Part shown: positions 1 through 8,279 of the stretch, one piece after another
Position numbering within the stretch: position 1 is the first letter of the stretch
Layout of the letters: each line of letters starts with the position of its first letter
Origin: GWF2-38-10 sp964527595
GTDB lineage: Bacteria; Babelota; Babeliae; Babelales; RVW-14
Assembly (NCBI GenBank): GCA_964527595.1
Contig: CAZGPI010000011.1
Coordinates: forward strand, 1 to 41,704
DNA length: 41,704 nt
Direction of reading: 5' to 3'
Position numbers and translations under genes: made by a program
Notes under the pieces: generated by a model
Database searches by the model: none
Seen by the model: only the letters and a program-made list of their open reading frames with translations
Told to the model about the DNA's origin: nothing

Positions 1-57
1 AGTATTAATATTGTTTAAAGATAAAAAATAATCGTTACTATTTATGTTAAATAGGTT

Positions 58-108
58 TCAGAAGAGGTCTAATATATCAAACGCTTGTTTTTCAAAAAAG
101 ATCTGCAT
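58..108 (-). pseudogene. Short echo of the mutS 3' end
   Basis: Bases 71-91 are identical to bases 504-524 inside the mutS 3' end (21 nt). Both copies are read in the same frame and give K-Q-A-F-D-I-L, followed by a stop a few codons later. The open stretch is only 16 codons and is preceded by a nearby in-frame stop, so it is not a working gene. It may be a remnant of a duplicated mutS tail or the end of another gene with a similar C-terminus. Confidence 0.25.
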
Positions 109-156
109 GCGTTCCTGTTCTAATCAAAATTAGTTCGGTTGAATTTTTTTCATAAT

Positions 157-408
157 TTATATGCCGAGCTTTTTAAAAAGGTCAGCTGCGTTTTTTGCTT
201 TAACCAAACCCTTTCTATTGCTTGCATTTTTGATTGCGGTGCGTGTTGTTGGATTCGGTGTTTTTGTAGAAAGTACGTGTTTTTCAAGAGATTCAATGAC
301 AATTTCTCTCATGCTTTTGCCAAGAAGAGCGGCCATTGCTTTGAGTTGTCGATGGCTTTCCTTAGGGAGATCTATGGTTATGCGAGAGCTGTTGCTTTTT
401 GAATTCAT
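157..408 (-). CDS. Ribbon-helix-helix (CopG/ParD-like) protein, probable antitoxin-type DNA-binding protein
   Basis: The 83-residue protein has a short N-terminal beta-strand (ITIDLP, about residues 10-15) followed by two helices (HRQLKAMAALLGKS and MREIVIESLEKHV). This is the ribbon-helix-helix layout used by small dimeric repressors and antitoxins to bind DNA. The basic C-terminal tail (about residues 47-83) would be the toxin-binding part if it is an antitoxin. No toxin gene is visible on either side: downstream there is only a seven-codon ORF, and upstream lies the end of mutS. It may therefore be an orphan antitoxin, a solitary repressor, or the remains of a toxin-antitoxin pair. The fold is fairly clear; the partner and target are unknown. 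Confidence 0.7.
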   Translation of the reverse strand: MNSKSNSSRITIDLPKESHRQLKAMAALLGKSMREIVIESLEKHVLSTKTPNPTTRTAIKNASNRKGLVKAKNAADLFKKLGI

Positions 409-478
409 GGCATCCTTTTGGTTAAGCGTTAAATCATGATAATGTAGTTTGCCATAAATACAGAAATAAAGAAAACGG

Positions 479-3052
479 CTAAATTCGTTTCTTCATTTCC
501 CACAATATATCAAACGCTTGTTTTGGTGAAAGATTATCAAAGTCGATGTCGCGAAGTTGGGATAAGATGGCGTTGGGTACATGCTCAATCGCCGCACGGG
601 CTGGAGTGATTTCAATGTCAATCAGGAAAGGTTTTGCGTCAGCATTCCCATAAATTTTTCCGGGAGCCTCCATCGACAAAAGAAGTTGTGCCGCGCGCGC
701 CGTAATAACATCCGGAACTTGTGCCAATTTTGCAACCTCAACACCAAAGCTGCTTTGCGCAATTCCAGCAACAATTTTGTGCAAAAAGATAATTGAGTCG
801 TTTACCTTTTTGCAATCGGCGTGGAAATTGGCGATCGATGGAATAGTCCCACTTAAGTGGGTTAGTTCGTGATAATGGGTGGCAAAAAGGCAACGAGCGC
901 CAATGTATTGCGCAATATATTCAACAATTGCCTGGGCGAGTGCCATGCCATCAAAGGTGCTGGTGCCGCGCCCAACTTCGTCCAAAATCACGAGGCTGTT
1001 GCGCGTGGCCTGCGTACAAATAGTTGCCGTTTCTTCCATCTCGACCAAAAACGTACTTTTACCTTCGGCCAGATTATCGCCAGCGCCGATGCGGGTAAAT
1101 ACGCGGTCGAGTATTGGGAGGTCGGCGTGTCGCGCCGGAACAAAACTTCCGCATTGTGCCATAATGCACGAGAGCGCAACTTGGCGTAAATAGGTTGATT
1201 TACCGCCCATATTGGGGCCGGTGATAATGAGCAATGATTGTTGATCATGCAATTCGGTATCGTTAGGGATAAATGCAGGACCGAGGTTTTGTTCAACAAC
1301 TGGGTGCCGGCCATCTTTTATGGTGAGTGCGCGTTTATCGTTAAAGGTTGGGCGTACGTAATTGTTGTGATAAGCAAGATGTGCAAATCCAAACATACCA
1401 TCCAAATAAGCAAGTGCTTGAGCCAGTTGGCGCAACGGGCTTAGGTATGCGGCAACTTCTTTTTTGACGCGTTCATAAACGGCGCCTTCAATGGCTTCGA
1501 TTTCATTTTGTGCTTTGAATAAATCGGCTTCGAGGTTTTGTAATTCTTGGGTAATAAAGCGCTTGCGATTAACGAGTGTTTGTTTGTGCTTATATCGCTC
1601 GGGAACTTTATGAAGGTTGGGGTTGGTTACCTCGATGTAATAGCCTGAAATATCGGTAAAGCCTATTTTTAGGCTGGTGATATTGGTGGCTGCAATTTCT
1701 TGATTTTCGAGTGCTATAATGGCTTGTTTTCCGCCAGAGAGTAAATTGCGGAGCCGATCAAGTTCGTAATCAAAACCTTTTTTGATGGTTCCTGTTTGTG
1801 ATGAGTCGTCATTAAGGCTGCTTTCAAGGAGGCCAAAAAGTGCGTTAAAGTCGATCATTTTTTCGTGCAAGGTGGTGGCCAACGCGGCGGTAATATTTGT
1901 ATTCAAAACATCTTTAATGGCCGGGACCAGTGTAAGTGAGTTTCTGAGTGCCAAATAATCGAGTAGGGTTGCGCGGCACAATGCAATTCGGCCAATAATC
2001 CGTTCAAGGTCCGATAATTGCGAGAGTAATCGGTCAAGCTTTTGGAGCACATCAATTTGGGTGACGAGTGCGGTAATCATATCAAGGCGTTGCTCGATGC
2101 CCGATTTTTGTACCAAGGGGCGGAGGAGCCATTTTTTTATGGTTCGTGAACCCATGGCGGTTCGAGCGCAATCCATAACGGCAAAAAGGGTGTTGGTTGT
2201 TTTGCCTTCGTTGCTGTTTTTGACAAGGTCCAAATTTTTTTGGGTTGAAGGGTCGAGAATCAGATAATCTTCTGGCTCATAAAAATGGATGGTCTTAAAT
2301 TGTTCAAGTGCTTTGGTTTGATTTTTATTGAGGTAAGAAAATAGTTGTTCAAGGCCGGCGTATACGGCCGGTTGTTCATTAAGTTTTTGGAGGATATGGG
2401 GAGGGAATTGCGATTCGATAATGCAGGCCGTTCCCTCCTGCACCTCCCTAGGGAGCCCAAGAGTAGACGTACAATATCCCAACTGCTTAAAATATTGTTC
2501 AAATGTTGCATGACTTTTAACCTGCGGAATAATTATTTCATCGGGAAAAAATCGCGTTAGTTCTGCTTCAATAGCCCTATTTGCGCCATGCGGAATCGTG
2601 GTGGCAAAAATTTGCGCCGTGAGTAATTCCGAAAAAATAAGGGCCCAATGATCGGCAAGAGGGTAAAAAGAAAGCAAATATGATGCCGACTTTTCATCAA
2701 GCAATGAGGCATCGGTTAATGTTCCGGGCGTGAATACATTGGTAACGCCGCGTTGAACAACGGTGCCTGGAGTTGGTTTTGTAAGTTGGTCGCAAATGGC
2801 AACGCGAAACCCACCTTTAATGAGTTTGGTTAGATAATGATTAAGGGCGTGGACGGGGATGCCGCATAATGGTACGTCTTCACCTTTGTTTTTGCCACGT
2901 TTGGTAAGGGTGATAGCTAGATATGATGAAGCCGTTTTTGCATCATCAAAAAAGAGTTCATAAAAGTCGCCAACTTGGAAGAATAAAAGGGTGTTGAGGT
3001 ATTGAGCCTTGACGGCAAAATACTGCTCCATGAGTGGCGTGTTTTTTTCCAT
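479..3052 (-). CDS. mutS: DNA mismatch repair protein MutS
   Basis: 857 residues, normal for MutS. It recognises mispaired bases and starts mismatch repair. The N-terminus carries the mismatch-contact motif GDFYELF (about residues 28-34), whose Phe and Glu read the mismatch. The ATPase domain has Walker A GPNMGGKST (about 612-620), a Walker B ending in LDEVGRGTSTFDG, and the TH-containing FATHYHEL motif. The C-terminus ends with a helix like the usual MutS dimer tail. No MutL lies in the window. An odd stretch in domain II (bases about 2423-2455, protein REVQEGTAC) matches a palindromic element also found in ileS and suggests an in-frame insertion. Identity is certain. Confidence 0.98.
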   Translation of the reverse strand: MEKNTPLMEQYFAVKAQYLNTLLFFQVGDFYELFFDDAKTASSYLAITLTKRGKNKGEDVPLCGIPVHALNHYLTKLIKGGFRVAICDQLTKPTPGTVVQRGVTNVFTPGTLTDASLLDEKSASYLLSFYPLADHWALIFSELLTAQIFATTIPHGANRAIEAELTRFFPDEIIIPQVKSHATFEQYFKQLGYCTSTLGLPREVQEGTACIIESQFPPHILQKLNEQPAVYAGLEQLFSYLNKNQTKALEQFKTIHFYEPEDYLILDPSTQKNLDLVKNSNEGKTTNTLFAVMDCARTAMGSRTIKKWLLRPLVQKSGIEQRLDMITALVTQIDVLQKLDRLLSQLSDLERIIGRIALCRATLLDYLALRNSLTLVPAIKDVLNTNITAALATTLHEKMIDFNALFGLLESSLNDDSSQTGTIKKGFDYELDRLRNLLSGGKQAIIALENQEIAATNITSLKIGFTDISGYYIEVTNPNLHKVPERYKHKQTLVNRKRFITQELQNLEADLFKAQNEIEAIEGAVYERVKKEVAAYLSPLRQLAQALAYLDGMFGFAHLAYHNNYVRPTFNDKRALTIKDGRHPVVEQNLGPAFIPNDTELHDQQSLLIITGPNMGGKSTYLRQVALSCIMAQCGSFVPARHADLPILDRVFTRIGAGDNLAEGKSTFLVEMEETATICTQATRNSLVILDEVGRGTSTFDGMALAQAIVEYIAQYIGARCLFATHYHELTHLSGTIPSIANFHADCKKVNDSIIFLHKIVAGIAQSSFGVEVAKLAQVPDVITARAAQLLLSMEAPGKIYGNADAKPFLIDIEITPARAAIEHVPNAILSQLRDIDFDNLSPKQAFDILWEMKKRI
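2423..2455 (-). repeat. Two-hairpin palindromic element inside mutS
   Basis: On the minus strand there is a CTCCCTAGGGAG palindrome, then GCAGG, a nine-base loop AGGGAACGG, and CCTGC. Close relatives with the same order lie inside ileS (22183-22215) and the lnt-like gene (29135-29163). The stretch is translated in frame as part of MutS domain II. Confidence 0.6.
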
Positions 3053-3102
3053 ATGCTTTCTGTGTTTTCCTTTTTGTCATTCTCAATCAGTTTTTTCTTG
3101 CT

Positions 3103-3187
3103 TGTCATACTCGGACTTGCTCCGAGTATCCATCCTAATATTTGGTTAATTTTAAGATGGATGCTCGGGCAAGCCCAAGCATGACAA
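3103..3187. repeat. Intergenic palindromic element, paired form
   Basis: Two inverted half-elements face each other. The left half starts TGTCATACTCGG and ends in ATCCATC; the right half starts GATGGATGC and ends in GCATGACAAA. About 25 AT-rich bases separate them. Each half also contains its own small stem. The family recurs at 3282, 4462, 5381, 7098, 29513 and 37181. It lies between mutS and the HAD gene. Confidence 0.75.
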
Positions 3188-3281
3188 ATTAGGTAATTTT
3201 TTATCTAAAATTATTAAATTTATAATTCAGTAAATCGACCATCAGTTTACTCAAGATTGGTATATGCGCCAAGTTTTTATT

Positions 3282-3317
3282 AGGATGGATCCCGGCTCGG
3301 TGGCCGGGATGACAAAA
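3282..3317. repeat. Intergenic palindromic element, half form
   Basis: A single half-element: GGATGGATCCCGGC, a short loop, GCCGGGATGACAAAA. It sits just downstream of the HAD gene, which reads toward it, so the hairpin could also help end that transcript. Confidence 0.75.
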
Positions 3318-3327
3318 ACTGTAGTTT

Positions 3328-4242
3328 TTATTCCGAATCACTCAACGAGAAACCAAGCATGACACCAATCGCGCTCAATTCACTATCGCTTAATGTTGAA
3401 TCACTAGAACCAAAACCCAGATCTTTCATGCTCGTAATTTTTCGCAATTGTTGTTGTGGGGTTGTATACGGATTTGCAGCACAAGGAATTCGTAGGTGCC
3501 CCTGCTTTTTACGATCAAGGTTAGCCGGCTGATCATCAAGAACGGCCGCTATTGTGCAATCATAAGTTTCTTCGATATAGTCGTGTTGCGATTTTTTCCA
3601 GTCACCTATAATTTCTGCGCATTTATATATATTTTCTGGGCGAGTTGCTTCTTGGTATATTTCAACGGGCATACAGATAAGGAATGTTTGCTCATTATCA
3701 ACCGGATAACCAGCCGCTTCAAGCACATCTTGGTGGTCTGGGGTCCAGTCGACGGTTGGATTTCTTGGATCATTTTCCGGCCGAGCGGTTAGGAAGATAA
3801 CTTTGACTCCTTCATCCATTGCAAATTCAAACAAACTTAAGATTGGTAAGATGGGCGATGGTTTGAAATGGCTACGAGTTTCTGCTTCATCAAAATAGGG
3901 GCTTGCTGGGTTTTTTATCATCAATTCAAATGATTCTGCTGTGTGTATGCACGTATCGTCAATATCAAGGATAAGCGCTATTGATGACCGACTTTTGCCA
4001 GCATGGTCAGCACTTGCCATTGCATACAACAAATGTTTTTGAGCCTCATCAACCCGAGTATTGATATTTTTCACGAGCATTTCGATTTCTGGATCATATT
4101 CAAGGCGTGGCTTTTTTTGTATATACCCAGCTTTTGGCGCGGCTGCGTCAGTTTCTGGGCGCGAGCGTTTTTTGCTTTTCATGCCAAAACTAATGAGCGG
4201 GGTTAGGAGTAGTGATAATAAAACAATACTTACCTTGTTCAT
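3328..4242 (-). CDS. Secreted HAD-superfamily phosphatase (acid phosphatase, subfamily IIIB-like)
   Basis: 304 residues. The start at 4242 is preferred over the longer reading because it has an AAGGA ribosome site and opens directly into a signal peptide (MNKVSIVLLSLLLTPLISFG). HAD motif I is LDIDDTC (Asp nucleophile plus DxDxT), motif II lies in FLTARPEN, and motif IV is LDDQP. This is the pattern of secreted class B-type acid phosphatases; the substrate cannot be read from sequence. Straight after the signal peptide comes a basic stretch (KKRSRP, then QKKPRL about 14 residues later) resembling a two-part nuclear localisation signal. The C-terminus is rich in Ser and Asp (LSDSELS, SLSDSE). 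A related gene lies at 17404-18378. The fold is secure; a host-directed role is inference. Confidence 0.85.
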   Translation of the reverse strand: MNKVSIVLLSLLLTPLISFGMKSKKRSRPETDAAAPKAGYIQKKPRLEYDPEIEMLVKNINTRVDEAQKHLLYAMASADHAGKSRSSIALILDIDDTCIHTAESFELMIKNPASPYFDEAETRSHFKPSPILPILSLFEFAMDEGVKVIFLTARPENDPRNPTVDWTPDHQDVLEAAGYPVDNEQTFLICMPVEIYQEATRPENIYKCAEIIGDWKKSQHDYIEETYDCTIAAVLDDQPANLDRKKQGHLRIPCAANPYTTPQQQLRKITSMKDLGFGSSDSTLSDSELSAIGVMLGFSLSDSE

Positions 4243-4461
4243 AACCGTCCTTTTTATAAATCTATAATTTATTATATTGCGATTAATTAAGAGAAAATAT
4301 TCATTACGATAATTATAGGCTGTTGGGCGTTTATTTGCAAATGGGATAAAGTTCCGGCGGTATTGTGCAAAATTATGCATTTATTGGCTGTTTATGGTAC
4401 GATGAGCGTGAATTGTTCTTTTGAGTTTCAAAGCAACTTAATTTGCTGAATCAATGCCTCC

Positions 4462-4617
4462 TTTGTCATCCTCGGACTTGCTACGAGGATCCATCTTAGT
4501 ATTTTCTTAATCTTAAGATGGTCTGCCAAGCCAAAGCCTTGGCGAATGATGGATGCTCGGCGTGCCCGCCATAGCCACGAAGGGCGACGGCTGGGGGCAA
4601 GCCCAAGCATGACAAAA
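4462..4617. repeat. Composite palindromic element with nested insertions
   Basis: The outer halves (TTTGTCATCCTCGG at the left, CCCAAGCATGACAAAA at the right) belong to the family seen at 3103 and 5381, but the right half is interrupted by about 60 extra bases. The insert has its own palindromes: GCCAAG...CTTGGC (about 4523-4535) and AGCC ACGAAGGGCGACGGCT (about 4571-4590). Apart from this element, the 450-base gap between the HAD gene and cmk holds no gene that I can see. Confidence 0.65.
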
Positions 4618-4691
4618 TATGAAACCGGAGTAATGATTTGAAATAAGCATAATGAATTGATGATAGATACTATCACAGGAGAATATTATTT

Positions 4692-5360
4692 ATGATTATT
4701 ACTATTGATGGTCCAGTGGCCAGTGGCAAGAGTACGGTGGCAAAGTTGTTGGCCGACCGCCTCGGGTTTTATTGCGTTAATACCGGTTTGTTATATCGAG
4801 CGGTTGCATATGTTTTACAAACATATCGCGGGGTAACATCATTTGATCAACTTGCTACCCTTAACAGCGAAGTTTTTTCGTTTATTCATGATATAACCTA
4901 TACCATCCAAAATGGTGAGCCGCGTGTGAGTTATAAAGGGGAAGATATTACACCGTTTTTGAAGTTGCCTCAATTTGACCAACCAGCATCATTGGTGAGT
5001 GCTAACCCGATTGTGCGTGAACGATTATTGGGCGTTCAGCGAACATTGGGGCAGATGTATGATATTATCGCCGATGGCCGCGATTGTGGGTCGGTTGTAT
5101 ATCCACAGGCTGAATATAAGTTTTTTTTAACGGCCCCCATTGAAGTTCGTGCGGCGCGTATGGCCGAATATTTTGAGAATAAAACGGGTCAACGGCATGA
5201 TGTTGCAGAATTATGTGAACATATAGCCGAACGTGATAAGCGAGACGCTGAGCGCGCGGTTGCTCCGTTGCGGGTGCCTAAGGGTGCGATTGTGATTGAT
5301 AATGCGACCATGGATATTGATCAGACGGTTGAGAAGATTTTGTGGTATGTGAAAAATTAA
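4692..5360 (+). CDS. cmk: Cytidylate kinase
   Basis: 222 residues, normal for bacterial CMP kinase, which converts CMP or dCMP to the diphosphate with ATP in pyrimidine nucleotide supply. The P-loop GPVASGKST lies at residues 6-14, followed by the typical NTGLLYRAVAY. DGRDCGSVVYPQA is the family's CMP-binding DGRD region, and the lid region is rich in Arg (RDKRDAERAVAPLR). An AGGAG site about ten bases upstream supports the start. The gene stands alone between two palindromic elements, so it is probably its own transcription unit. Confidence 0.97.
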   Translation: MIITIDGPVASGKSTVAKLLADRLGFYCVNTGLLYRAVAYVLQTYRGVTSFDQLATLNSEVFSFIHDITYTIQNGEPRVSYKGEDITPFLKLPQFDQPASLVSANPIVRERLLGVQRTLGQMYDIIADGRDCGSVVYPQAEYKFFLTAPIEVRAARMAEYFENKTGQRHDVAELCEHIAERDKRDAERAVAPLRVPKGAIVIDNATMDIDQTVEKILWYVKN

Positions 5361-5380
5361 AAGGGGTGTGGGATCAATAT

Positions 5381-5483
5381 TTGTCACCCCGGACTCGATC
5401 CGGGGTCCATCCTGATAATCTCAGACAAGGTGACCAATTCTTGAGCAAAAGATGGATCCCGGGTCAAGCCCGGGATGACAAAT
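5381..5483. repeat. Intergenic palindromic element, paired form
   Basis: Left half TTGTCACCCCGGACTCGATC then GGGGTCCATCC; spacer of about 40 bases; right half AGATGGATCCCGGG then CCCGGGATGACAAAT. It is the cleanest paired copy in the window. It lies between the convergent ends of cmk (+) and the PhoH gene (-) and could act as a terminator for both. Confidence 0.8.
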
Positions 5484-5518
5484 ATGGCATTATAAACATG
5501 TTTTGAAGATAGCGATCT

Positions 5519-7009
5519 CTACAAAATTTCGGCGGCAATTTTTGCCAATTCGCTACGCTCGCTTGTCTCTAAAAATACCGATCCAAATAACGCCTGATCC
5601 TTAAACTTTTCGGTAGTAACGGTGAGCCCGTTGCTCGTGAAATCAAGGTATGGCGAATCGATTTGATAAGGGTCTCCGGCCAGAATAACTTTGGTCCCTT
5701 CGCCAGCTCGGCTGACAATTGTTTTAACTTCATGCGGCGAAAGATTTTGCACTTCATCAATTAAAACAAATTGAAATGGAATTGAGCGGCCGCGCATATA
5801 GGTAATAGCGTCGAGGCTGACCAGCCCTTTGCGCTGCAATTGTTCGACGATATTTGGTTCATCGATGCTAACGTGATGTTCGCGCTGGCGGTGATCTTGT
5901 GTGCGCAGCGCTTCTTTTTTACGGCTACGATCGCTTTTGCCGATGAGGTTGTAATAAGCTTCGGTTCCTGGGCCCATTTTACTAAAAATAAATTCAAGAT
6001 TGTCGTGAACCGGTTGCATCCAATAATGGAGCTTTTCGTCAAGCGATCCGGGTAAGAACCCAACATCGGCACCAAGTGCAATAATGGGCCGCGTGATGAG
6101 AAATTTTCGATACATTCGTTCATAGACAACTTTATAAAGGCCAGCAAGAAGGGCGAGGAATGTTTTACCCGTTCCGGCTGGGCCAAGAAGCGTTATCAGT
6201 TGTACGTTATCGTCCATCAAAAGATCGAGGGCCATAAGCTGTTGAACATTTTTTGCTTCAAAGCTATCAAGCAAGCGAATGTTTTCAACCTCTTTGAAAT
6301 GGTTATTTCCAAAAAATCTAAAGAGGCGATAATGGGTTGGCTTCTCTTCGTTTTCTAAGATAACAAATTGGTTTGGGAAAAGATCTTGCCCGTGCGTAAT
6401 TGATGTGATGGTTTTTGCGGTAACCGTCTTCAGGTCTATTCCAGGCATGGAAATACGAGTCCAACCTTTGTAGAAAGTTTCATAGCTAACTTTGCCTTTG
6501 GTATAATCTTCGGCATCCAGGCCAAGCGCATCCGATTTGACGCGGACATTTATATCTTTTGTAATCAGGGTTGCTTGGTAACCGTCTTTGACTAAATTGA
6601 GGACCGTTTGAATAATAAGATTGTCTTTAACTTCATGGATATCTTGGCTTGGCGTGGCCGAAAAGGTTATTGCTGACGGATTAGGCAACACCATCAAAAG
6701 TGAATTGATATTGCTATTAATCATAACGCCGGAGCTCAAGCATCCTTTGGCGCGCAGATCATCAAGCGTTCTAATTGAGTGGCGAGCATTGAGCCCTTTT
6801 TCGCCCGGTTCGCGTTTGAATTTATCAAGTTCTTCGAGCACGATAAAGGGGATGCCTATGACAACGCCCGAAAATGAAAAAAAGGCATTTGAGTCGTGAA
6901 GTAAGACGTTAGTGTCGAGTATGAATATTCGTTTGGGGCGAAAGGTCGGATCTTTTTGCGAGAGTTGGCTAATTAATTCTTGGGTCTGAGGCCTACATTT
7001 ATCTTCCAT
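5519..7009 (-). CDS. PIN-PhoH fusion protein (PhoH2-type RNA helicase/ribonuclease)
   Basis: 496 residues. The N-terminal PIN domain (about residues 25-180) begins IFILDTNVLLHD, with the Asp expected of a metal-dependent RNase, and later has a TKDINVRVK acidic/basic segment. The C-terminal PhoH ATPase (about 250-496) has Walker A LLGPAGTGKTFLA (about residue 275) and Walker B FVLIDEVQNLSP, followed by the GDPYQID motif. This architecture is known from PhoH2/YlaK-type proteins that unwind and cut RNA. The ribosome site AGGAGTG is just upstream. Only a palindromic element and another gene's leader lie upstream, so no operon partner is seen. The family is certain; the RNA target is unknown. Confidence 0.92.
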   Translation of the reverse strand: MEDKCRPQTQELISQLSQKDPTFRPKRIFILDTNVLLHDSNAFFSFSGVVIGIPFIVLEELDKFKREPGEKGLNARHSIRTLDDLRAKGCLSSGVMINSNINSLLMVLPNPSAITFSATPSQDIHEVKDNLIIQTVLNLVKDGYQATLITKDINVRVKSDALGLDAEDYTKGKVSYETFYKGWTRISMPGIDLKTVTAKTITSITHGQDLFPNQFVILENEEKPTHYRLFRFFGNNHFKEVENIRLLDSFEAKNVQQLMALDLLMDDNVQLITLLGPAGTGKTFLALLAGLYKVVYERMYRKFLITRPIIALGADVGFLPGSLDEKLHYWMQPVHDNLEFIFSKMGPGTEAYYNLIGKSDRSRKKEALRTQDHRQREHHVSIDEPNIVEQLQRKGLVSLDAITYMRGRSIPFQFVLIDEVQNLSPHEVKTIVSRAGEGTKVILAGDPYQIDSPYLDFTSNGLTVTTEKFKDQALFGSVFLETSERSELAKIAAEIL

Positions 7010-7097
7010 CTTACACTCCTTTTTTACGTTTTTGTTACCCCGGTCTCTCCAATTTTGTCATGCAGGGCTTAGTTTTTGTTATCCAAGCCCATCAAAC

Positions 7098-7130
7098 TTT
7101 GTCATCCCGGCCATCGAGCCGGGATCCATC
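7098..7130. repeat. Intergenic palindromic element, half form
   Basis: TTTGTCATCCCGGCC, short loop, GGCCGGGATCCATC-like arm: a single half of the GTCATCC family. A degraded relative (GTCATGCAGGGCTT ... CCAAGCCCATC) directly precedes it at about 7056-7092. The roughly 350-base gap between the PhoH gene and the next gene holds no other feature I can support. Confidence 0.7.
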
Positions 7131-7365
7131 CGATTCTTTTAAATTTCAATTCACGGGTTTATTGTATCAGGGTGTTTCTGTTGGATGCAATAATGTTGGT
7201 TTTTGCGTTTGACGAGCGGTTTTATTTATGACAAAATGCACCAGTTATTTATGTCAGTTGGTAGCGTCGTATGGTTTGATACATTTTTTTCGCATATAAA
7301 ATATGCCCAAAAAATACTCACCACGAGCGACGCAAAGAAAAATCGTATCGAATGGGGTTTTGTTA

Positions 7366-8103
7366 ATGCAACAAATTAAGAAGTTATTGTTAAGTGTCAG
7401 CCTCTGTGTTATTTGTCTTTATCAAGTAAAAAGCATCGACGTTATCGAACAAGGTTTGGATGTTTTTACTGAAGCATGCGGGCAGCTGAAAGCTCAACCT
7501 TTATCTTTAAGTGATCGCATGAAAATTGCTCAGGCTAACCGTAAGGTAAGCGCAAGCGAAGGAACCGCGTTTACTGAAGAAGAACTTATTGCTGCCATGG
7601 ATGGAATGCTTGAAATTGTTGATCATAAACTTACACCTGAAATGAAGGCTAAGGTGAATGCTTCAATGGAAGATTTGGCCAAGCATTTAGCTAAATTTAA
7701 AGTTACCGGATTTGCAATGGCCGTTGATCCTAATATTGCTCTTATTTTCGACATGCAAAATCCTGCATTTAATGTTGTTTTTAAAAATAGTGATGGAGAA
7801 ATTAAGACAAAAAGATTTCAAGCTAATATTAAATCTATTGGGACCAAGATTCAATTCTCGCTTAATTGGAACTTCATTTTTTTCATTGGTACAGACTTTA
7901 ATTATTTGGGTGCTCATGAGGTTATTCAATTGGGTGTTGGCGGTGAAGTTTCATTAGGATCTCTCATAAGAATAATTTTTCCTGAATTTGCACAGAGCGT
8001 CGATCATCAATTTAAGGTGACTCGGGTTGCTGATGTTTCAATTGCCTATGCACCGCTTAAAGAACAGGCGGGTGGGCTTTTAATGATATCTGGTTGCGGT
8101 TGA
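7366..8103 (+). CDS. Secreted protein of unknown function
   Basis: 245 residues from the internal ATG at 7366. A longer reading from 7303 exists, but it puts a polar stretch ahead of the signal peptide and has no ribosome site, whereas GGGG precedes 7366. The signal peptide is roughly MQQIKKLLLSVSLCVICLYQVKS. The mature part begins with helices (residues about 25-125, with several Lys/Glu-rich segments). It changes to a beta-like half with NIALIFDMQNPAF, TKIQFSLNWNFIFFIGTDF and LGVGGEVSLGSLIRIIF, and ends close to the stop with GCG. The amphipathic strands could suit a periplasmic or outer-membrane-associated protein. I do not recognise a family. Confidence 0.7.
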   Translation: MQQIKKLLLSVSLCVICLYQVKSIDVIEQGLDVFTEACGQLKAQPLSLSDRMKIAQANRKVSASEGTAFTEEELIAAMDGMLEIVDHKLTPEMKAKVNASMEDLAKHLAKFKVTGFAMAVDPNIALIFDMQNPAFNVVFKNSDGEIKTKRFQANIKSIGTKIQFSLNWNFIFFIGTDFNYLGAHEVIQLGVGGEVSLGSLIRIIFPEFAQSVDHQFKVTRVADVSIAYAPLKEQAGGLLMISGCG

Positions 8104-8108
8104 TTGCC

Positions 8109-8215
8109 CTATTTGTCGTTGCACAAAATGCACAACTTTTTTCCAAATTGGCTACCATCGATGAGCATTGTCACCGGTGGAACATTGACCCCAGTTGCAT
8201 AGAACTTCTTCACGA
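8109..8215 (-). pseudogene. Possible remnant of a thioredoxin-fold protein
   Basis: Read on the minus strand, the end of an open frame gives FYATGVNVPPVTMLIDGS then QFGKK. This resembles the cis-proline region and last strands of thioredoxin-like proteins (Y..GV..P..TLIDG...G). A second frame across the adjacent bases also reads like protein, as if shifted. There is no start or catalytic CxxC in this stretch. The match is short and could be chance. Confidence 0.2.
8128..8202 (+). promoter_or_regulatory. Possible leader ORF upstream of thrS
   Basis: A 24-codon ORF (starting MHNFFPNWL) lies in the thrS leader and contains three threonine codons near its end. A small stem AAAAAC-AGTG-GTTTTT (about 8247-8262) sits just ahead of the ribosome site. 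This could be an attenuation-type arrangement, but no clear terminator/antiterminator pair is visible, and no strong ribosome site precedes the ORF. Confidence 0.2.
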
Positions 8216-8279
8216 TTTTTCTGTTCTGTGGTACCATCAGACTTTGTAAAAACAGTGGTTTTTGTAAGGAGGATGCGAC

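Noticed and set aside
139..439. Plus-strand ORFs of 87 and 92 codons near the left end
   Set aside because: They mirror the ribbon-helix-helix gene on the minus strand and have no ribosome site or recognisable protein features.
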